The position numbers and the translations under genes were made by a program. 64,000 bases of DNA from Lepidurus packardi (taxonomy: Eukaryota; Arthropoda; Branchiopoda; Notostraca; Triopsidae), in NCBI GenBank assembly GCA_023053545.1, contig JAKZAN010000005.1:6882001-6946000 (forward strand), read 5' to 3'. The notes beneath the pieces are model-generated. The model did no database searches. It was given only the letters and a program-made list of their open reading frames with translations, and had not been told where the DNA came from. Positions within the stretch are counted from its first letter, which is position 1, and each line of letters starts with the position of its first letter. This document shows, in pieces, positions 53,401 through 64,000 of this stretch.

Positions 53401-56400
53401 GAATTTTCAACTGACATCTTTAACCTACATTTTTTTTTCTTATGTTATATTCTCGGTTTTTAATTTAAGTTGCTTTTTTATTTTTTCTTCGTTACAAAAC
53501 GCGGAGCAGAAAAAGGGTGTGAGGCCAGGGGAAATGGATGAAAAGGACGCGAAGCAGGTGCGATCTCGTACACACAAATTTACTAAAAAATGACCTAGTA
53601 GTCTTCGTTGGGAAAAGAAAAACATTGCACATATAGTACACACTTCTAGTAATTTTTGGAATAGATCATAGTCTAATTCATTAGTATTCATGTGGATTAA
53701 TATGGTCCGTCTTTCAAACTCGTCGAATCGTCCGGTCTCCGTACACCCAGCACCCCAAAAAAATACTACTGTTCTGTCCGTGACCGTTACATTAATTTTA
53801 GCTAATTTTTGTTGAGTTATTTTCGTTCTTTTTTACACGATTAAAGCACGTCAACTTCTTTCGTTAATCTTATGTTGAATTGAACTAAATAGCACGACAC
53901 TTAACGGAGTTACCGTAAAGTTAAAACGCGGGTTAATAATGAAAAGTTCTGTGGCTTTTTAGCGTCGTCGGGCCAGTTCTGATGTACGTCGGCCAAGTGT
54001 GGCAGACATTGACGAGAAAATCGACAAACCCTCTACTCCACTGCACACTACCGGAAAAGGTGGTCCACCGAGTATCGTGGATATCCAAGAAAATTACAGT
54101 GCTGTGGAAGGTACTGTTTTAATATTAAACTGTAGTTATTGTTTAAAATGATCATGTTTAAAAATGATAGCTTAAAAAGAGTATCGTAATTGCATATACT
54201 AGCGGAGAAAGTTTTTCGCTTTGGACTAAGTTCACACTCTTGTCCCCACCCCGCCTTCTAGATGCTACTGCGTATATTACGGTCCAAATCGAAGGCAATC
54301 CAGTGCCAACTTTCCGCTTTTACAAGGTAAAATTGTATTTGAACGCGTATTAGCCCAAAAATTTACTGAGTTGTTATTGTCACTTCGTGTAGGGCATCAC
54401 TGAGATCGTAGATTCCGGTCGTTACAAGTTTGTAACTGACGGAGATAATAATACGATCACTTTGTGTATCCGTAAGACCAAGCCTAATGATGAAGGCACT
54501 TACAAGATCGTCCTCACTAATGAACACGGTGAAGATTCGGCCGAAACGACTCTTTTCGTCTCAGGTAGGATTTAAAAAAATGATTTATTTTAGACTCTTG
54601 AGGATGACTAATGGGTTCAATTCAGATTCAAGTGGTATGGACTTCCGTGCCATGCTTAAGAAGCGCAAGTACGCCAAATGGGCCAAGGATAAGGACGACC
54701 CTAATTGGGGTGATCTCAAGGAAGTTGAGGAGGTTCAAAAACCACAGCTCAAGAAAGTGGAAAGGGTAAGCCTTTGGCCTTATTCTTTTTTTATTTCAAT
54801 CGTTTTACAATAGTTACCGATTTAAAAAAAACTAAGGCTTATATATTTCTGCAAAATATGCGGGGTTTAAATGATTCAGGTGTTTACGCCAGAGTTGAGC
54901 TCTGTCCATCTATTCTTCTTCTTAACTGTCTGTCTGTCTGTCTTTGATCTCCTTTCTTTCCACTTGCGAAGAAATGGTACGAAACTTCGGCTTGTCTTAA
55001 AAAAAGCTTAATGTTGTGCATTGAAATATGGGAGTAGATGAACAAAGAGAAAGACTTGAGTTTGTGACAATCGAATTTATTGATCCCAACTCCTTTACTG
55101 GCCCCCCTTTTGACACCGTATTAGATTGTAGAAGAAGAAGGCGACGAAGGAGAAGTAAACGAGTACGAAGTCGACGAGTTTACGTGGGAGCAGTTTGTGG
55201 CGGCTTATACGCGGAAATGGGAATTACCGCCAAATGCCCGTAGGCTATCTTTAGCCTCGGTCATTCCTGACTTTCCAGTAGCCCTCAACGTCGTGGGCAG
55301 GAGCCAGGTTGCCACACCCCCTTCATTCCCTGCACACATTACACACACAACTACAGACGATAACTTTTTCATTAGAGAATTTTTATTCGAAATTCTGATT
55401 TTTTTAATTTATTTATTTACCTTGCGACTAATCGTCCTACCTCCAAGCCCAACTTTTTCCCTTCTCAAACCCTGGTCATCCTTAATTAAAATCTTTTTCA
55501 TGGAGGAAGCAAGATTTGAAGTATTAGACATATGTTTGTAGGGCCTAGATTTTATTTGCATTTTTGTTAAAAACTTTTTTTTTTTTAATTAGAATTTCAA
55601 CATCCGTAATTCTTTCAGGATTTCTTGCATGGAGCTTGCGCGGACGTTTCTGTTGCCGTGAAGAACTCATAACGCATGTGCTGAAACGTACATTCCTTTG
55701 CATAAACCTTTGGTCCGCCACATTTTGAACCTTATTATGCCTCCCCAAATTCCAACCTGGCTTCTTTGAAATAAAAACTAACCTATTAGTCCAATTAGTC
55801 TCGTTTCTTTAAATCTTTCTTTCGCTTTTTAAAGAAAAAAAGTTAAAAATTAAATTCCACACGACATTTTTACATTTTTCTCCGCTTTCCCCTGAAATTT
55901 TTTTGAGAGCCTTTCTCGAATGAGTTGTTCGTTAGGATATCGAGGGACGCGGACGCCGACTGTCTTTAGCCGACCTTATTCATGATTGGCCCACGCTCAA
56001 CAAGATGGAACCTGTCGAGGTGTTTAATCCATAAACTTTTTTCTTTTCATAAAATCGATGTTGTGCCCGAGAAACCAATCAAACGAAAGAAAAAAACTCA
56101 CATTGTCTATAACGGTTATGACCATGCCCCCTTTTTGACTAGTTCTAGATTACTACGTGTTTTCGTAATGGAAAATCTTTGGGTTTAGAGTGTGAGATTG
56201 TTGTGTGCGTGCGCGTGAGTTGGAAGATTAACTTTGGTTGTCTTTTGTTGTTCGTTTGTCTGGGTGATTTGGGTTAAAAAAAAATCCAGTCCTCCGAGAA
56301 AAGCAGCAGCAGTTCGCGCAGACCATCGTTGGCGGAAATCATTCCTGATTGGCCCGTCCTCAATCATGTGATAGAGGTGCGCCATTGCGTCTTCAGTTGC

Positions 56401-59291
56401 TATCTTCTACTTTCTGCGCTTCTTTTCTTCTCTTTCCAATTTCCATAACGTGTTCCATTTTTCTTCTTTTTTCAACTTTGGCGGCTCTCCTATCTCTTTA
56501 GAGTCTGACAAACTTGTTTCCGCAATTCTGCAGCTGGTTTTTGGAAAACCCTTGACGTTCCTCCGAACTTTTCGATCTTCTTTGACTTTCTCTTTGATCT
56601 TTTTTCCGCCAAAATTTCATCTGATGCTGCTTTTCCTTCCACTTCGCGTGAAATGTCCGTTTTTCTCTCACAATCTAATTTCACTAATTAACGCTTTGTG
56701 AACATTGTTTTCAGCATCGTGCGCTTTCGGTAACATAAGTATTCACTTCTGTTGAAAATTCCATTCATTTCTTCCGATACTTTACCTTCACTCTCCTGTC
56801 CCGCTTATGATCTATCTTTCCTGACCCTTACTCGCTTTTTGTATTGTTTTCTTAGTCAGTTTTTCAAAAGTTCACATACGTACACACACATACACAAACA
56901 CCAACTCGCAAGCATTTAAACCAACTTTCTTTCAGTTCTTCTTCTTCCTATCTCTATCTTTTGTGTTATTCTCTTCCGATTATGTTGGACAATCACAGGT
57001 TTATTCTTCTCTTCTCTGTCCTTTCTCTTCAATTACTAACCGTGAATCTTTCCATTCTTCGTCTGACCAATATTTTATATCCGTGGTTCTCTTTTTCCCA
57101 ATTATTCTTATTTAAAAAATAGAACTTTTTAAAAGTTTTTTAGTTTTCAGTTGCCCATTATTCGCCTCCACTCTTTTTTGGTTGCTTACCTGGCTCCTCC
57201 TGGGTCCTTCAGCGGCCTTCTCATCCTCCTCTTCTTCACCCGACGGAATTTTTCAGCTTCCTCGAAACAGCGTCTAATTCACTTTACATTATTTTCCTCA
57301 GAAACAAGAAAGTTTCATGAAGCCTCTCATCGACCAGACCGTCAAGGAAGGCAAAGACAAAAAAGTTGTTTTCGAGTGTATATTCTCCAAACCCAACTGC
57401 AAACCCAAATGGTACCTCAAGAAGGACGTAAGTCTGTTTCCCATCTTCCCCTTTGCAACGGCCCGGATCATACCTTTTTTCTTCTCTATTTTATTAAAAT
57501 CTCTTAATTGAACTTCGCAGGAGATCTTCAATGATTCGCGTCACAAAATCGTCGTCGAAAATGATGTGTACAAGCTAGTTATTTTGCAACCCAAGGAAGA
57601 AGACATGGGCAAGTATACCATTGAGATTGCTGCTATTCCCTGTTCGGCATACCTCACCGTAGAAGGTACGTTTGAGACAACAAGACAAGAAAATTTTTGT
57701 AACAATTTTTTGACAACAAAATAATTTTGAAAATTCTAAAAAAAAATTCAGAACCTGACGTGATTTTCACATTCGTGAGACCTCTGCCCAAGAAGTCGAA
57801 TGGATACACCAAAAAAGAACAAGAACTTGAGTGCCAAGTCAGTAGCCACAAGGCAATCATTTCCTGGTACAAAGGCGATACCAAGTTGGAGGTAATTTTT
57901 TTTTTTTCTTGTGAAACGATGTAGGCTTTTGCCTATGGTCGTGCGTTGTATTCTTCACTTCTCTATTCTTACATTCCATTCAGTTTAGCGTAATGAATTG
58001 AGCCATTTTCAGCTTAAAATACCTCAAAATTAACGAAAAATCATTTGCTTTATACAAGGATGGTCCCAAGTTCGACATTTCCAAGGACATGACCGGAAAT
58101 TGCCGTTTAGTGATCAAGGATTCCGTAGAATCCGACAGCGGAGACTATACTTGCAAAATTGAGAAGCAAGAAACCAAAACTACTACGCTTCTCCGAGTTA
58201 TTGGTAAAAATTCACCGCTTTTTTTAAATAGTCACTTTAAAATGATTTGTATATTTATTTCGTTAATTTTTACAGAGTATCCTGCCAAGTTCACCAGGAC
58301 GTTGTTGAGCTTCCAAGTGGTGGAAAAAGATTTGGTCGTATTGGAATGCGAAGTCGATGACGAGGAAGCCAAAGTGGTCTGGAAGAAGGGTGACCAAGTG
58401 GTCAAACCTGGAGACAAGAAGTAACACTACTTTTTGCTACTTTTTTTTACTGAAACTAATTTCAAAATTTTGCTATTCGCTTAGGGTTTTGATTCAAAGC
58501 GAAGGTGGTAAGCGAAGGATTATGTTCAGGGAAGTTCGCATGCAAGACGCAGGCGAGTACACTTGCTCGACCAATGCTGACCAAACCAAGGCAGAACTCG
58601 TTGTAGAATGTGAGTTATTTTTTGTTCTCTAACTTTATGACAAGTTATCAACGAAATTATATTTATTTTATATTTCGTTAAATATTATATTTTGTTTTAG
58701 ACAAAAATGCGTGGACCAAGAAGTTGAAGGATACGAATGCTGTGGAACGCGAAAAGGTCATCCTGGAAATCGAAGTGGCCGACCAAACGGCTGGTGCCGA
58801 GTTTTTCCTCAAAGGAGAGGCTGTCAAGAATAATGAAAAGTAAAAATTAAAATATCAGAAGAATAAATCCGGGGTTAGAACTGATCTGGATGCTGTTTGT
58901 AGGTTCGAGGTTAAAAATCTGGGCGGAGGCAAGCATCAGCTCATTATTAATGGCATTCAACTGACCGATGCAGGCGAGGTCAAGGTCAAGTCTGGAAAAA
59001 TGGAGTCCTCTTGCACGCTGACGGTGGCGAAAGGCGAAAGCAAGCCTAATATCGACTTTGAAGGACCTGTGGAAGGGCCCACGGGCAAACCCCTCATCAT
59101 GGACGTACTTTATTCCAGTAAGGCTACGTTTTTTCCCTCTTATTTTAGTTTATTCCTTTTTTTTTTTATTCTTTTCTATATTTTATTTTTATTATTATTT
59201 TTATTTAGTAAAGCAAAGAAAAAAAACTTCGTATTCGCGTCGTATGTTCTATACCTCCATTGTTGTCGTTATAAGGCTAAAGGGCTAAAGT

Positions 59292-59328
<37 letters not shown>

Positions 59329-62300
59329 ACTATTATTATTATTATTTTATAAAACCCAGGGTGAGAGTAGCTCTTGGATGGCAAATTTATTAAAAAGACA
59401 TTAAAGGGAAGCACTTACATAAATTGAAATGGGAAAAACTATTCACAACAGGCCCGTCTGTATTAGACTAAAACATGGCACTTTTTCTTTATATATTAAA
59501 ATTGCTTCTTTTATAAATTTGTGACTACTTGGAATGCTTTTACATGGATAAGAAATAAGCATTGAAATATGTATTTAATTCCGAGAGTTGTCTTATTAAT
59601 TCAGCTCTTAATGTGTTTGTCCGTCTGCGTTGAAAGAAAATGCCGTAAATCTTGTTTAAAGGCTAAAGGGCTAAAAGTTTTTATGTTTCTTGATTTAACG
59701 TAGTTGATGGCGTTCGTCAGTCGCCTGTGGAAGGAAAACTGGTCAAAGACGGTAAAGCGTTGGGTCCCAAAGACGTGGAAGTCATCTCCCAAGAAGACAA
59801 AGTCATTATAAAACTGAAGAAGCCCTTGCGAAACTTGTCCGGCAATTACCAAATTCGTTTGTCAAACTCCCAAGGCGAATCTTCTAAAGAAGTCTACATT
59901 AACGTACAAGGTACGTTATCGGTCTAATTTATTTAGCTATTATTCCTCATTTAGACGCTATTCCGTATTTTGTGCTTCTCAAATTCTTCATATTCTTCTG
60001 ATTTCTTGCAGATGTCCCTTCGCCGCCGTTGCAAGTGGATGTTAAGGACGTCTTCCAAGAAAATTGCCAGATATCCTGGAAAAAACCAGCCGACGATGGT
60101 GGAATGCCACTTATTAAGTACGTCGTCGAGCGCCAGGATTTGTCATTCAAGGGTAAAACCCAAACTTCAGTACTTTTGAATGCTTTTCCGCTAAAACGAT
60201 TACTTTTTTTTCATTAGGCGGATGGCATGTGGTGGGAGAAGTTCCCGCAGAAGAAGGCACGAAGTTCAAATGCACCGAATTGGTCAATAAGAAAGAATAC
60301 AAGTTCCGCGTTTTGGCGGTAAACAAGATGGGACCTTCCGAGCCTGGCACTTTCCCCAAAATCGTTCTCGCCAAAGATCCTTGGGGTAAATAAACCTCTG
60401 TTTTGCTTTGAAGGTAAAGTTCAAATCATTTACTGGGTTGCAATAGATGAGCCGGGTAAACCTGGCGGTGTGGAAGTTACGGATTGGGACAAGGACCACG
60501 CTGATTTGAAATGGACCAAACCCGAAAATGATGGCGGATCTCCTCTTACTGGCTACGTGATTGAGTTTAAGGAAAAGTTCGCCAAGGACTGGGCCACAGC
60601 TAAGGAGTTGACAGGGGATGTTTCCCAAGCTACTGTAGAAGGCCTAATTGAAGGCAAACAGTACGAGTTCAGGATCAGGGCAGTCAACAAAGCAGGTCCT
60701 GGTGAACCTTCCGATGCGACCAAGCCTATCATTGCTAAAGCTCGGTTTGGTAAGCTTATTTTGTAGAGTCTTTTTTACAGTCCTGGTTTCGCATGCTTTC
60801 ATTTACTTTGATATCTAGTGAAACCGTTTATTATCGGGGATGACTTGAAACCCATTGTGGTAAAGAAAGGACAAATTATCAAGTACGATATCAAGTATGG
60901 AGGCGAACCCGAGCCGGAAGTATCTTGGGAGCTTAACGGCAAGACAATCAATCCAGATGGCGAACGGTAAGTTTAGGTTCTTTTGAAAATCCCTAAAACA
61001 ATAAACTCGAGTAAATACTCGAACTTTGACACAGGGTAAACTAAAAACTTAAAAAAAAACGAAAAATAATATTGGCCTTCAAAAAGGTAAACTGCGGATT
61101 TTTTATTGATTTTGGTTTGGCACACAAAGTTGAAACCAGGTATCTTTATCGATCAGTCAACTTTGCTTTGGGTTAAAATACCAAAAAACAAAAGCTTAAA
61201 AAAAAAAAATGAAAAATAAAATTCCGCTTCAAAATGGTAAACTGAGGAAAAGGTTTTTTTTTATTAAAGGATGAATCTGACATTCTTTTCGTTGATTTTG
61301 GTTTAGCTCACAAAGTTGAATCCATGTGTCTTTTTCGCTTAGTTACCTTTTGCGGTGGTTAAAAAGCGACGGTTTAAAAAATTGACCTTTAATTTGATTC
61401 CTTCAATTTTCCCTCCTTATTTTTTGCAAACTTTCCTCTCCGAATCTCGTCAGGTTGCCGGGAACCGACATCGTCAGGTGATAAACACAAACGCAATCTC
61501 CCGTATCTAAAGATTAAACACATTATCTGACCAGTAGCACAGTTTAAATAACGCTTTGTAGCTCCGATGTCCAATGTCTTTGTTCGGCACATAAAAAACA
61601 AGCTGCGCAAAAACAATATAACCGCTTTTGGTGTCATAACTGCCCTTGACTCAAAATATCGCAGGTCTAATGTCTAAACCTGCTTAAAATACCTTAATAT
61701 CTCAATTATAAAGCTTCTTTATTGTGCATGAACACTCTTAAAAAGCTTTGAGCTTATTATCAACGCGCTTTTACTACAACGCTTTGTAACTAATTCCAAA
61801 TCGTATTCGTACCCCCAATCAAGAGCTTCCACCAAGTTATTTTTGTCTAATTTGGACTCATGTACCCTTAAAGTCTCATTCGTAATATTCCTTGGTGAAA
61901 ACTCTTCTAAATACTGTAGTTTGTAATTCATCTACTGGCTAAAAATACCCTTGTGTCCAACTCAAAACTGACAAATATTTGGCTTGTGTTATTGAAACAG
62001 GCTCAGCATCGAGAAATATGAGCGGAATACGGTTATTACCGTACGGAAAGCTGTCCGAGCCGACAGTGGCAAGTACAAGCTCATTCTCACCAACACATCA
62101 GGCACTTGCGAAGGCGTCGCTGACGTTGTCGTCCTTGGTAAGGATTTTTAGAGAACTTTTTTTTTATTATTACTGTAAAGTATCACTGGATTTGTAATAA
62201 CTTTTTTTGTCGAATTGCAGACAAGCCTACCCCACCAAAGGGTCCATTGACTCCTGTCGAAATACGTGCAGACCATATTAAGGTCAAATGGCAGAAACCT

Positions 62301-64000
62301 GTTGATGCTGGTGGTTCTCCTGTTACTGGATACATTGTGGAGAAAATGGATATGGACACGGGCCGCTGGGTACCGGCGGGCGAGGTTGGAGCAAATGAAG
62401 ACACCTTCACGGCATCGGGCTTGACACCAAAGAAGAAGTACAAGTTCCGTGTCAAAGCTATCAACAAGGAAGGCGAATCAGAGGCTTTGGAAACCGAAGA
62501 GCCTATCCTAGCACGCAATCCTTATGGTAAAAGAACAAAAAAGAAGAGAACTTTCACGACGGAGAGTTAATACTTTGGGTATCTTAGATGAACCAGGGAA
62601 GCCAGGCAAGCCTGTAATTGAGGATTACGATAACATGAGTGTGACGTTGACCTGGACCAAACCTGAAACCGATGGAGGCCGTCCCATCACTCATTACGTG
62701 ATTGAGGGAAGAGACAAGATGTCATTGGAATGGCGCGAAATGGCCACCACTCCTAATGCCGACTGCAAAGTTAAAGTCGATGGTCTGAAGGAAGGACAAG
62801 TCTTCCAATTCCGCGTCAGAGCGTTCAACAAGGCTGGATCCGGTGATGCCTCTGAACCTACAGAGAATCACACCGTCAAGCACCGCAATCGTAAGATTTT
62901 TCTCTATTTCCATTTAATGTTCTTCAACTAGTTCTTAACTTTGTAATTGTATGTACAGTATTATTACATTTTTAATGAATTACTTTACGCTTTCGTAAAT
63001 TACAGTGAAACCTCGCATTGATCGCAGCACGTTAAAGACAGTTACCATTAAAGCTGGTCGCTCTCATAAGTGGAGTGTGGATATCCGAGGTGAACCCGCT
63101 CCTGAGATTACCTGGATTTGGCGCGATAACATCCCGCTTACCAACACGGCTCATATCGTGATCGAGAACCGCGACTACCACACTGATTTTACAGTAATGG
63201 ATGCCACCCGTAAAGACGCCGGCAAGTACACCTTGAAAGCCCAAAATGCTTCAGGTGTGGACCAAGAAACCGTCGAACTCATTGTACTGGGCAAACCTTC
63301 CTCCCCGAAAGGTCCGCTCAAAGTTTCGGACGTGCATAAAGAAGGCTGTAAGTTAACCTGGGAGAAACCCGACGACGATGGCGGTCTGCCCATCAAGGAA
63401 TACGAGATCGAAAAAATGGACACCGCCACTGGTAAATGGGTACGCGTGGGAAGAGTCAATGGCGCTATCGCCCCGCCCAATTATACCGTTTCTGGCTTGG
63501 AACCGGGCAAGAGCTACCAATTCAGAGTCTCTGCCATCAACGATGAAGGCGATTCCGAGCCTTTGGTTACTGACCACGCTACAGTCGCCAAAAATCCTTT
63601 CGGTAACTACTTTTAACTATGTATGTGCTTATTGAATAGTTTTGTTAATAACAGATGAACCTACGTCGCCTGGCACGCCTGAAATCACGGACTATGATAA
63701 CCAGAGCGTGGATTTGAAGTGGGAGAAACCCAAATCGGATGGTGGTGCCCCCATCGTGAGGTATGTCATCGAGAAAAAAGACCGTTACAAGCCAGACTGG
63801 GAAAAGGCCGGGGAAGTGGCCGGCGACCAAACCACGGCCAAGATCGTGGACCTCAAAGAGCGTGGCGAGTACCAGTTCCGCGTTGTTGCTGTCAACAAAG
63901 CAGGTCCTTCTCCAGCCTCCGAACCCACCAAGATGCATCTGGTGAAGCACAAGATGCTAAAACCGCGCATTGACCGTACCAACTTGAAGCAAATCATGCT
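41403..64000 (+). CDS. bt: projectin/twitchin giant muscle protein, 5' part (continues past window end)
   Basis: Titin-family sarcomeric protein of arthropod muscle; it links thick filaments to Z-discs, gives passive stiffness, and carries a myosin-light-chain-kinase-like domain near its C-terminus (beyond this window). A 5' UTR acceptor is at 41401-41402; I start translation at ATG 41516 ([15 protein letters not shown]). Exons: 41516-41837, 41939-41960, 43536-43698, 45146-45287, 45348-45483, 45589-45792, 45866-46167, 46236-46462, 46539-46850, 46914-47177, 47299-47862, 47920-47999, 48172-48367, 48671-49159, 49590-49619, 50344-50382 (or to 51336), 51589-51750, 52099-52173, 52568-52612, 53066-53104, 53510-53557, 53963-54110, 54262-54326, 54393-54564, 54626-54765, 55125-55307, 55936-56019, 56290-56376, 57302-57427, 57521-57665, 57752-57891, 58059-58203, 58276-58420, 58485-58609, 58701-58839, 58903-59117, 59704-59910, 60012-60152, 60218-60385, 60447-60749, 60819-60966, 62001-62137, 62221-62526, 62588-62890, 63006-63602, 63655 onward. 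All phases agree. Domain order is 8 Ig, flexible linker, 6 Ig, then Fn3-Fn3-Ig modules, as in insect projectin. Confidence 0.93.
44760..44800. repeat. tandem duplication of a 20-bp unit
   Basis: TGTCAAATACAGGGCTCTT occurs twice in succession within the 1.4 kb projectin intron. No function evident. Confidence 0.7.
47429..47815 (+). repeat. in-frame Lys/Glu/Pro repeat (PEVK-like) in projectin
   Basis: Within exon 47299-47862 about 130 codons repeat a unit close to [11 protein letters not shown], roughly ten times with variation ([20 protein letters not shown]). The DNA is also repetitive (AAGAAGGAGCCCGAGAA variants). Titin-family PEVK segments act as entropic springs. Here the stretch sits between Ig7 and Ig8, whereas the insect PEVK-like region is described after Ig8. 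Confidence 0.85.
48671..53557 (+). other. projectin linker: eight symmetric exons between Ig8 and Ig9
   Basis: Exons 48671-49159 (163 codons, Pro/Lys/Glu-rich), 49590-49619 (10), 50344-50382 (13), 51589-51750 (54), 52099-52173 (25), 52568-52612 (15), 53066-53104 (13) and 53510-53557 (16) all begin and end in phase 0, so any subset can be skipped without frame loss. The last four each carry [36 protein letters not shown]. Exon 51589-51750 has three basophilic-kinase-like sites ([21 protein letters not shown]). Introns here are 290-980 bp, longer than elsewhere in the gene, as is common around regulated exons. Confidence 0.78.
50383..51336 (+). other. possible alternative extension of a projectin linker exon (331-codon form)
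   Basis: The exon starting at 50344 has an early donor (GAG|GTATTA, after 50382). Beyond it the same frame stays open to 51369 and contains a second phase-0 donor, CAG|GTATTTG after 51336. The added 318 residues are Ser/Pro-rich with basic patches ([37 protein letters not shown]) and one predicted helical stretch ([18 protein letters not shown]). I recognise no domain. Used without the second donor it would end at the TAA at 51370-51372 and give a truncated N-terminal isoform. Confidence 0.5.
54927..54943. repeat. TGTC microsatellite, about four units
   Basis: A short CTGT tandem run inside the projectin intron 54766-55124. Confidence 0.7.
55125..56376 (+). other. three homologous symmetric projectin exons with RRxSLA..DWP motif
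   Basis: Exons 55125-55307 (61 codons), 55936-56019 (28) and 56290-56376 (29) are all phase 0-0 and end in related peptides: [33 protein letters not shown] and [16 protein letters not shown]. The first also has an acidic/aromatic lead ([18 protein letters not shown]). They look like duplicated cassettes that may be spliced singly or together between Ig9 and Ig10. The RR-x-S core fits the PKA consensus. The following intron, 56377-57301, is strongly pyrimidine-rich and shows no further exon. Confidence 0.75.
59272..59675 (-). mobile_element. probable retroposed insert with poly(A) tail and 17-bp flanking direct repeats
   Basis: The 17-bp sequence AAGGCTAAAGGGCTAAA occurs at 59272-59288 and again at 59659-59675. 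Just inside the left copy is a run of about 32 T (from 59294) followed by TAC/TAT triplets. On the minus strand this reads as a body of roughly 330 bp ending in a poly(A) tail, with an AATAAA near 59386 about 60 bp before it. That layout fits retroposition (SINE-like or a processed 3' UTR) with target-site duplication. The repeat is itself low in complexity, which lowers confidence. It fills most of intron 59118-59703. Confidence 0.5.
60012..64000 (+). other. projectin Fn3-Fn3-Ig modules (start of the long repeat region)
   Basis: Two Fn3 domains (60012-60385 and 60447-60749), one Ig (60819-62137), two Fn3 (62221-62526 and 62588-62890), one Ig plus one Fn3 in a single exon (63006-63602), and one further Fn3 plus the start of an Ig (63655 to the window edge). 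Fn3 hallmarks are [54 protein letters not shown] and [18 protein letters not shown], each with the Y-x-F-R-V-x-A-x-N-K block. Fn3 exons all start and end in phase 1 at the domain boundary, the typical module arrangement. Confidence 0.92.
61020..61350. repeat. diverged tandem duplication inside a projectin intron
   Basis: The 1034-bp intron 60967-62000 contains two adjacent related segments, about 61020-61160 and 61160-61350. They share AACTTTG-GGGT-AA, CTTAAAAAAAAA, GAAAAATAA, TTCAAAA-GGTAAACTG and ATTGATTTTGGTTT followed by CACAAAGTTGAA. A weaker third trace follows to about 61380. Neighbouring introns are 40-130 bp, so this intron has grown by duplication. Confidence 0.6.

Larger units (their letters stand above)
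53963..59910 (+). other. projectin second Ig block, Ig9 to Ig14
   Basis: Ig9 covers exons 53963-54564 ([32 protein letters not shown]) and is followed by a conserved linker ([20 protein letters not shown]) in exon 54626-54765. Ig10 starts in exon 57302-57427 ([21 protein letters not shown]), Ig11 in 57752-57891, Ig12 in 58276-58420, Ig13 in 58701-58839 and Ig14 in 58903-59910. Several of these Ig domains lack the second canonical cysteine ([20 protein letters not shown]), as is usual in this part of titin-like proteins. Exon 53963-54110 also contains [16 protein letters not shown]. Confidence 0.8.

Overview
This is a 64 kb window of a compact arthropod nuclear genome. Coding genes are split by many GT-AG introns, most of them 45-80 bp long. 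The gene set (projectin/twitchin, a FEZ zinc-finger factor, a 27 kDa hemolymph-type protein, porcupine, histidine ammonia-lyase) together with the intron size suggests a branchiopod crustacean such as Daphnia. That assignment is inference from gene content and architecture, not a database match. Exon joins were made by eye. For every completed gene below the summed exon lengths are divisible by three and the joined frame stays open.

Layout. 1-5 kb: an interrupted DNA-transposon gene (Mutator-like DDE domain fused to a YqaJ-type nuclease) followed by a hairpin-rich 3' repeat. 5-27.4 kb: nine densely packed genes, many in head-to-head or tail-to-tail pairs: L-threonine aldolase (+), eIF3d (-), CNOT3 (+), DPH1 (+), CHCHD4/MIA40 (+), a secreted Cu/Zn superoxide dismutase with a histidine-rich extension (-), histidine ammonia-lyase (+), a CCDC112-like protein (-), a 27 kDa hemolymph-type protein (+) and porcupine (+). 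27.4-41.4 kb: a long gene-poor stretch that holds only the FEZ-family transcription factor (31.5-33.3 kb), a typical arrangement for a developmental regulator with distal control DNA. 41.5 kb to the end: the 5' part of the giant muscle gene projectin/twitchin, cut by the window edge.

The housekeeping genes cover translation (eIF3d, DPH1 for eEF2 diphthamide), mRNA decay (CNOT3), mitochondrial import (CHCHD4), amino-acid catabolism (threonine aldolase, HAL) and Wnt lipidation (porcupine). I see no shared pathway or operon-like logic.

The most interesting region is the projectin linker. Eight small symmetric (phase 0-0) exons lie between Ig8 and Ig9, and four of them each encode a short RPGE motif. 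One has an alternative donor that could extend it from 13 to 331 codons. A second set of three symmetric exons between Ig9 and Ig10 repeats an RRxSLA...DWP motif. Both sets carry many RRxS kinase-consensus sites, suggesting an alternatively spliced, phosphorylation-tuned spring. Other points of note are the His/Glu repeats of the SOD, the single in-frame TGA in the transposase-nuclease gene, and a probable retroposed insert with a poly(A) tail and 17-bp flanking direct repeats in a projectin intron.
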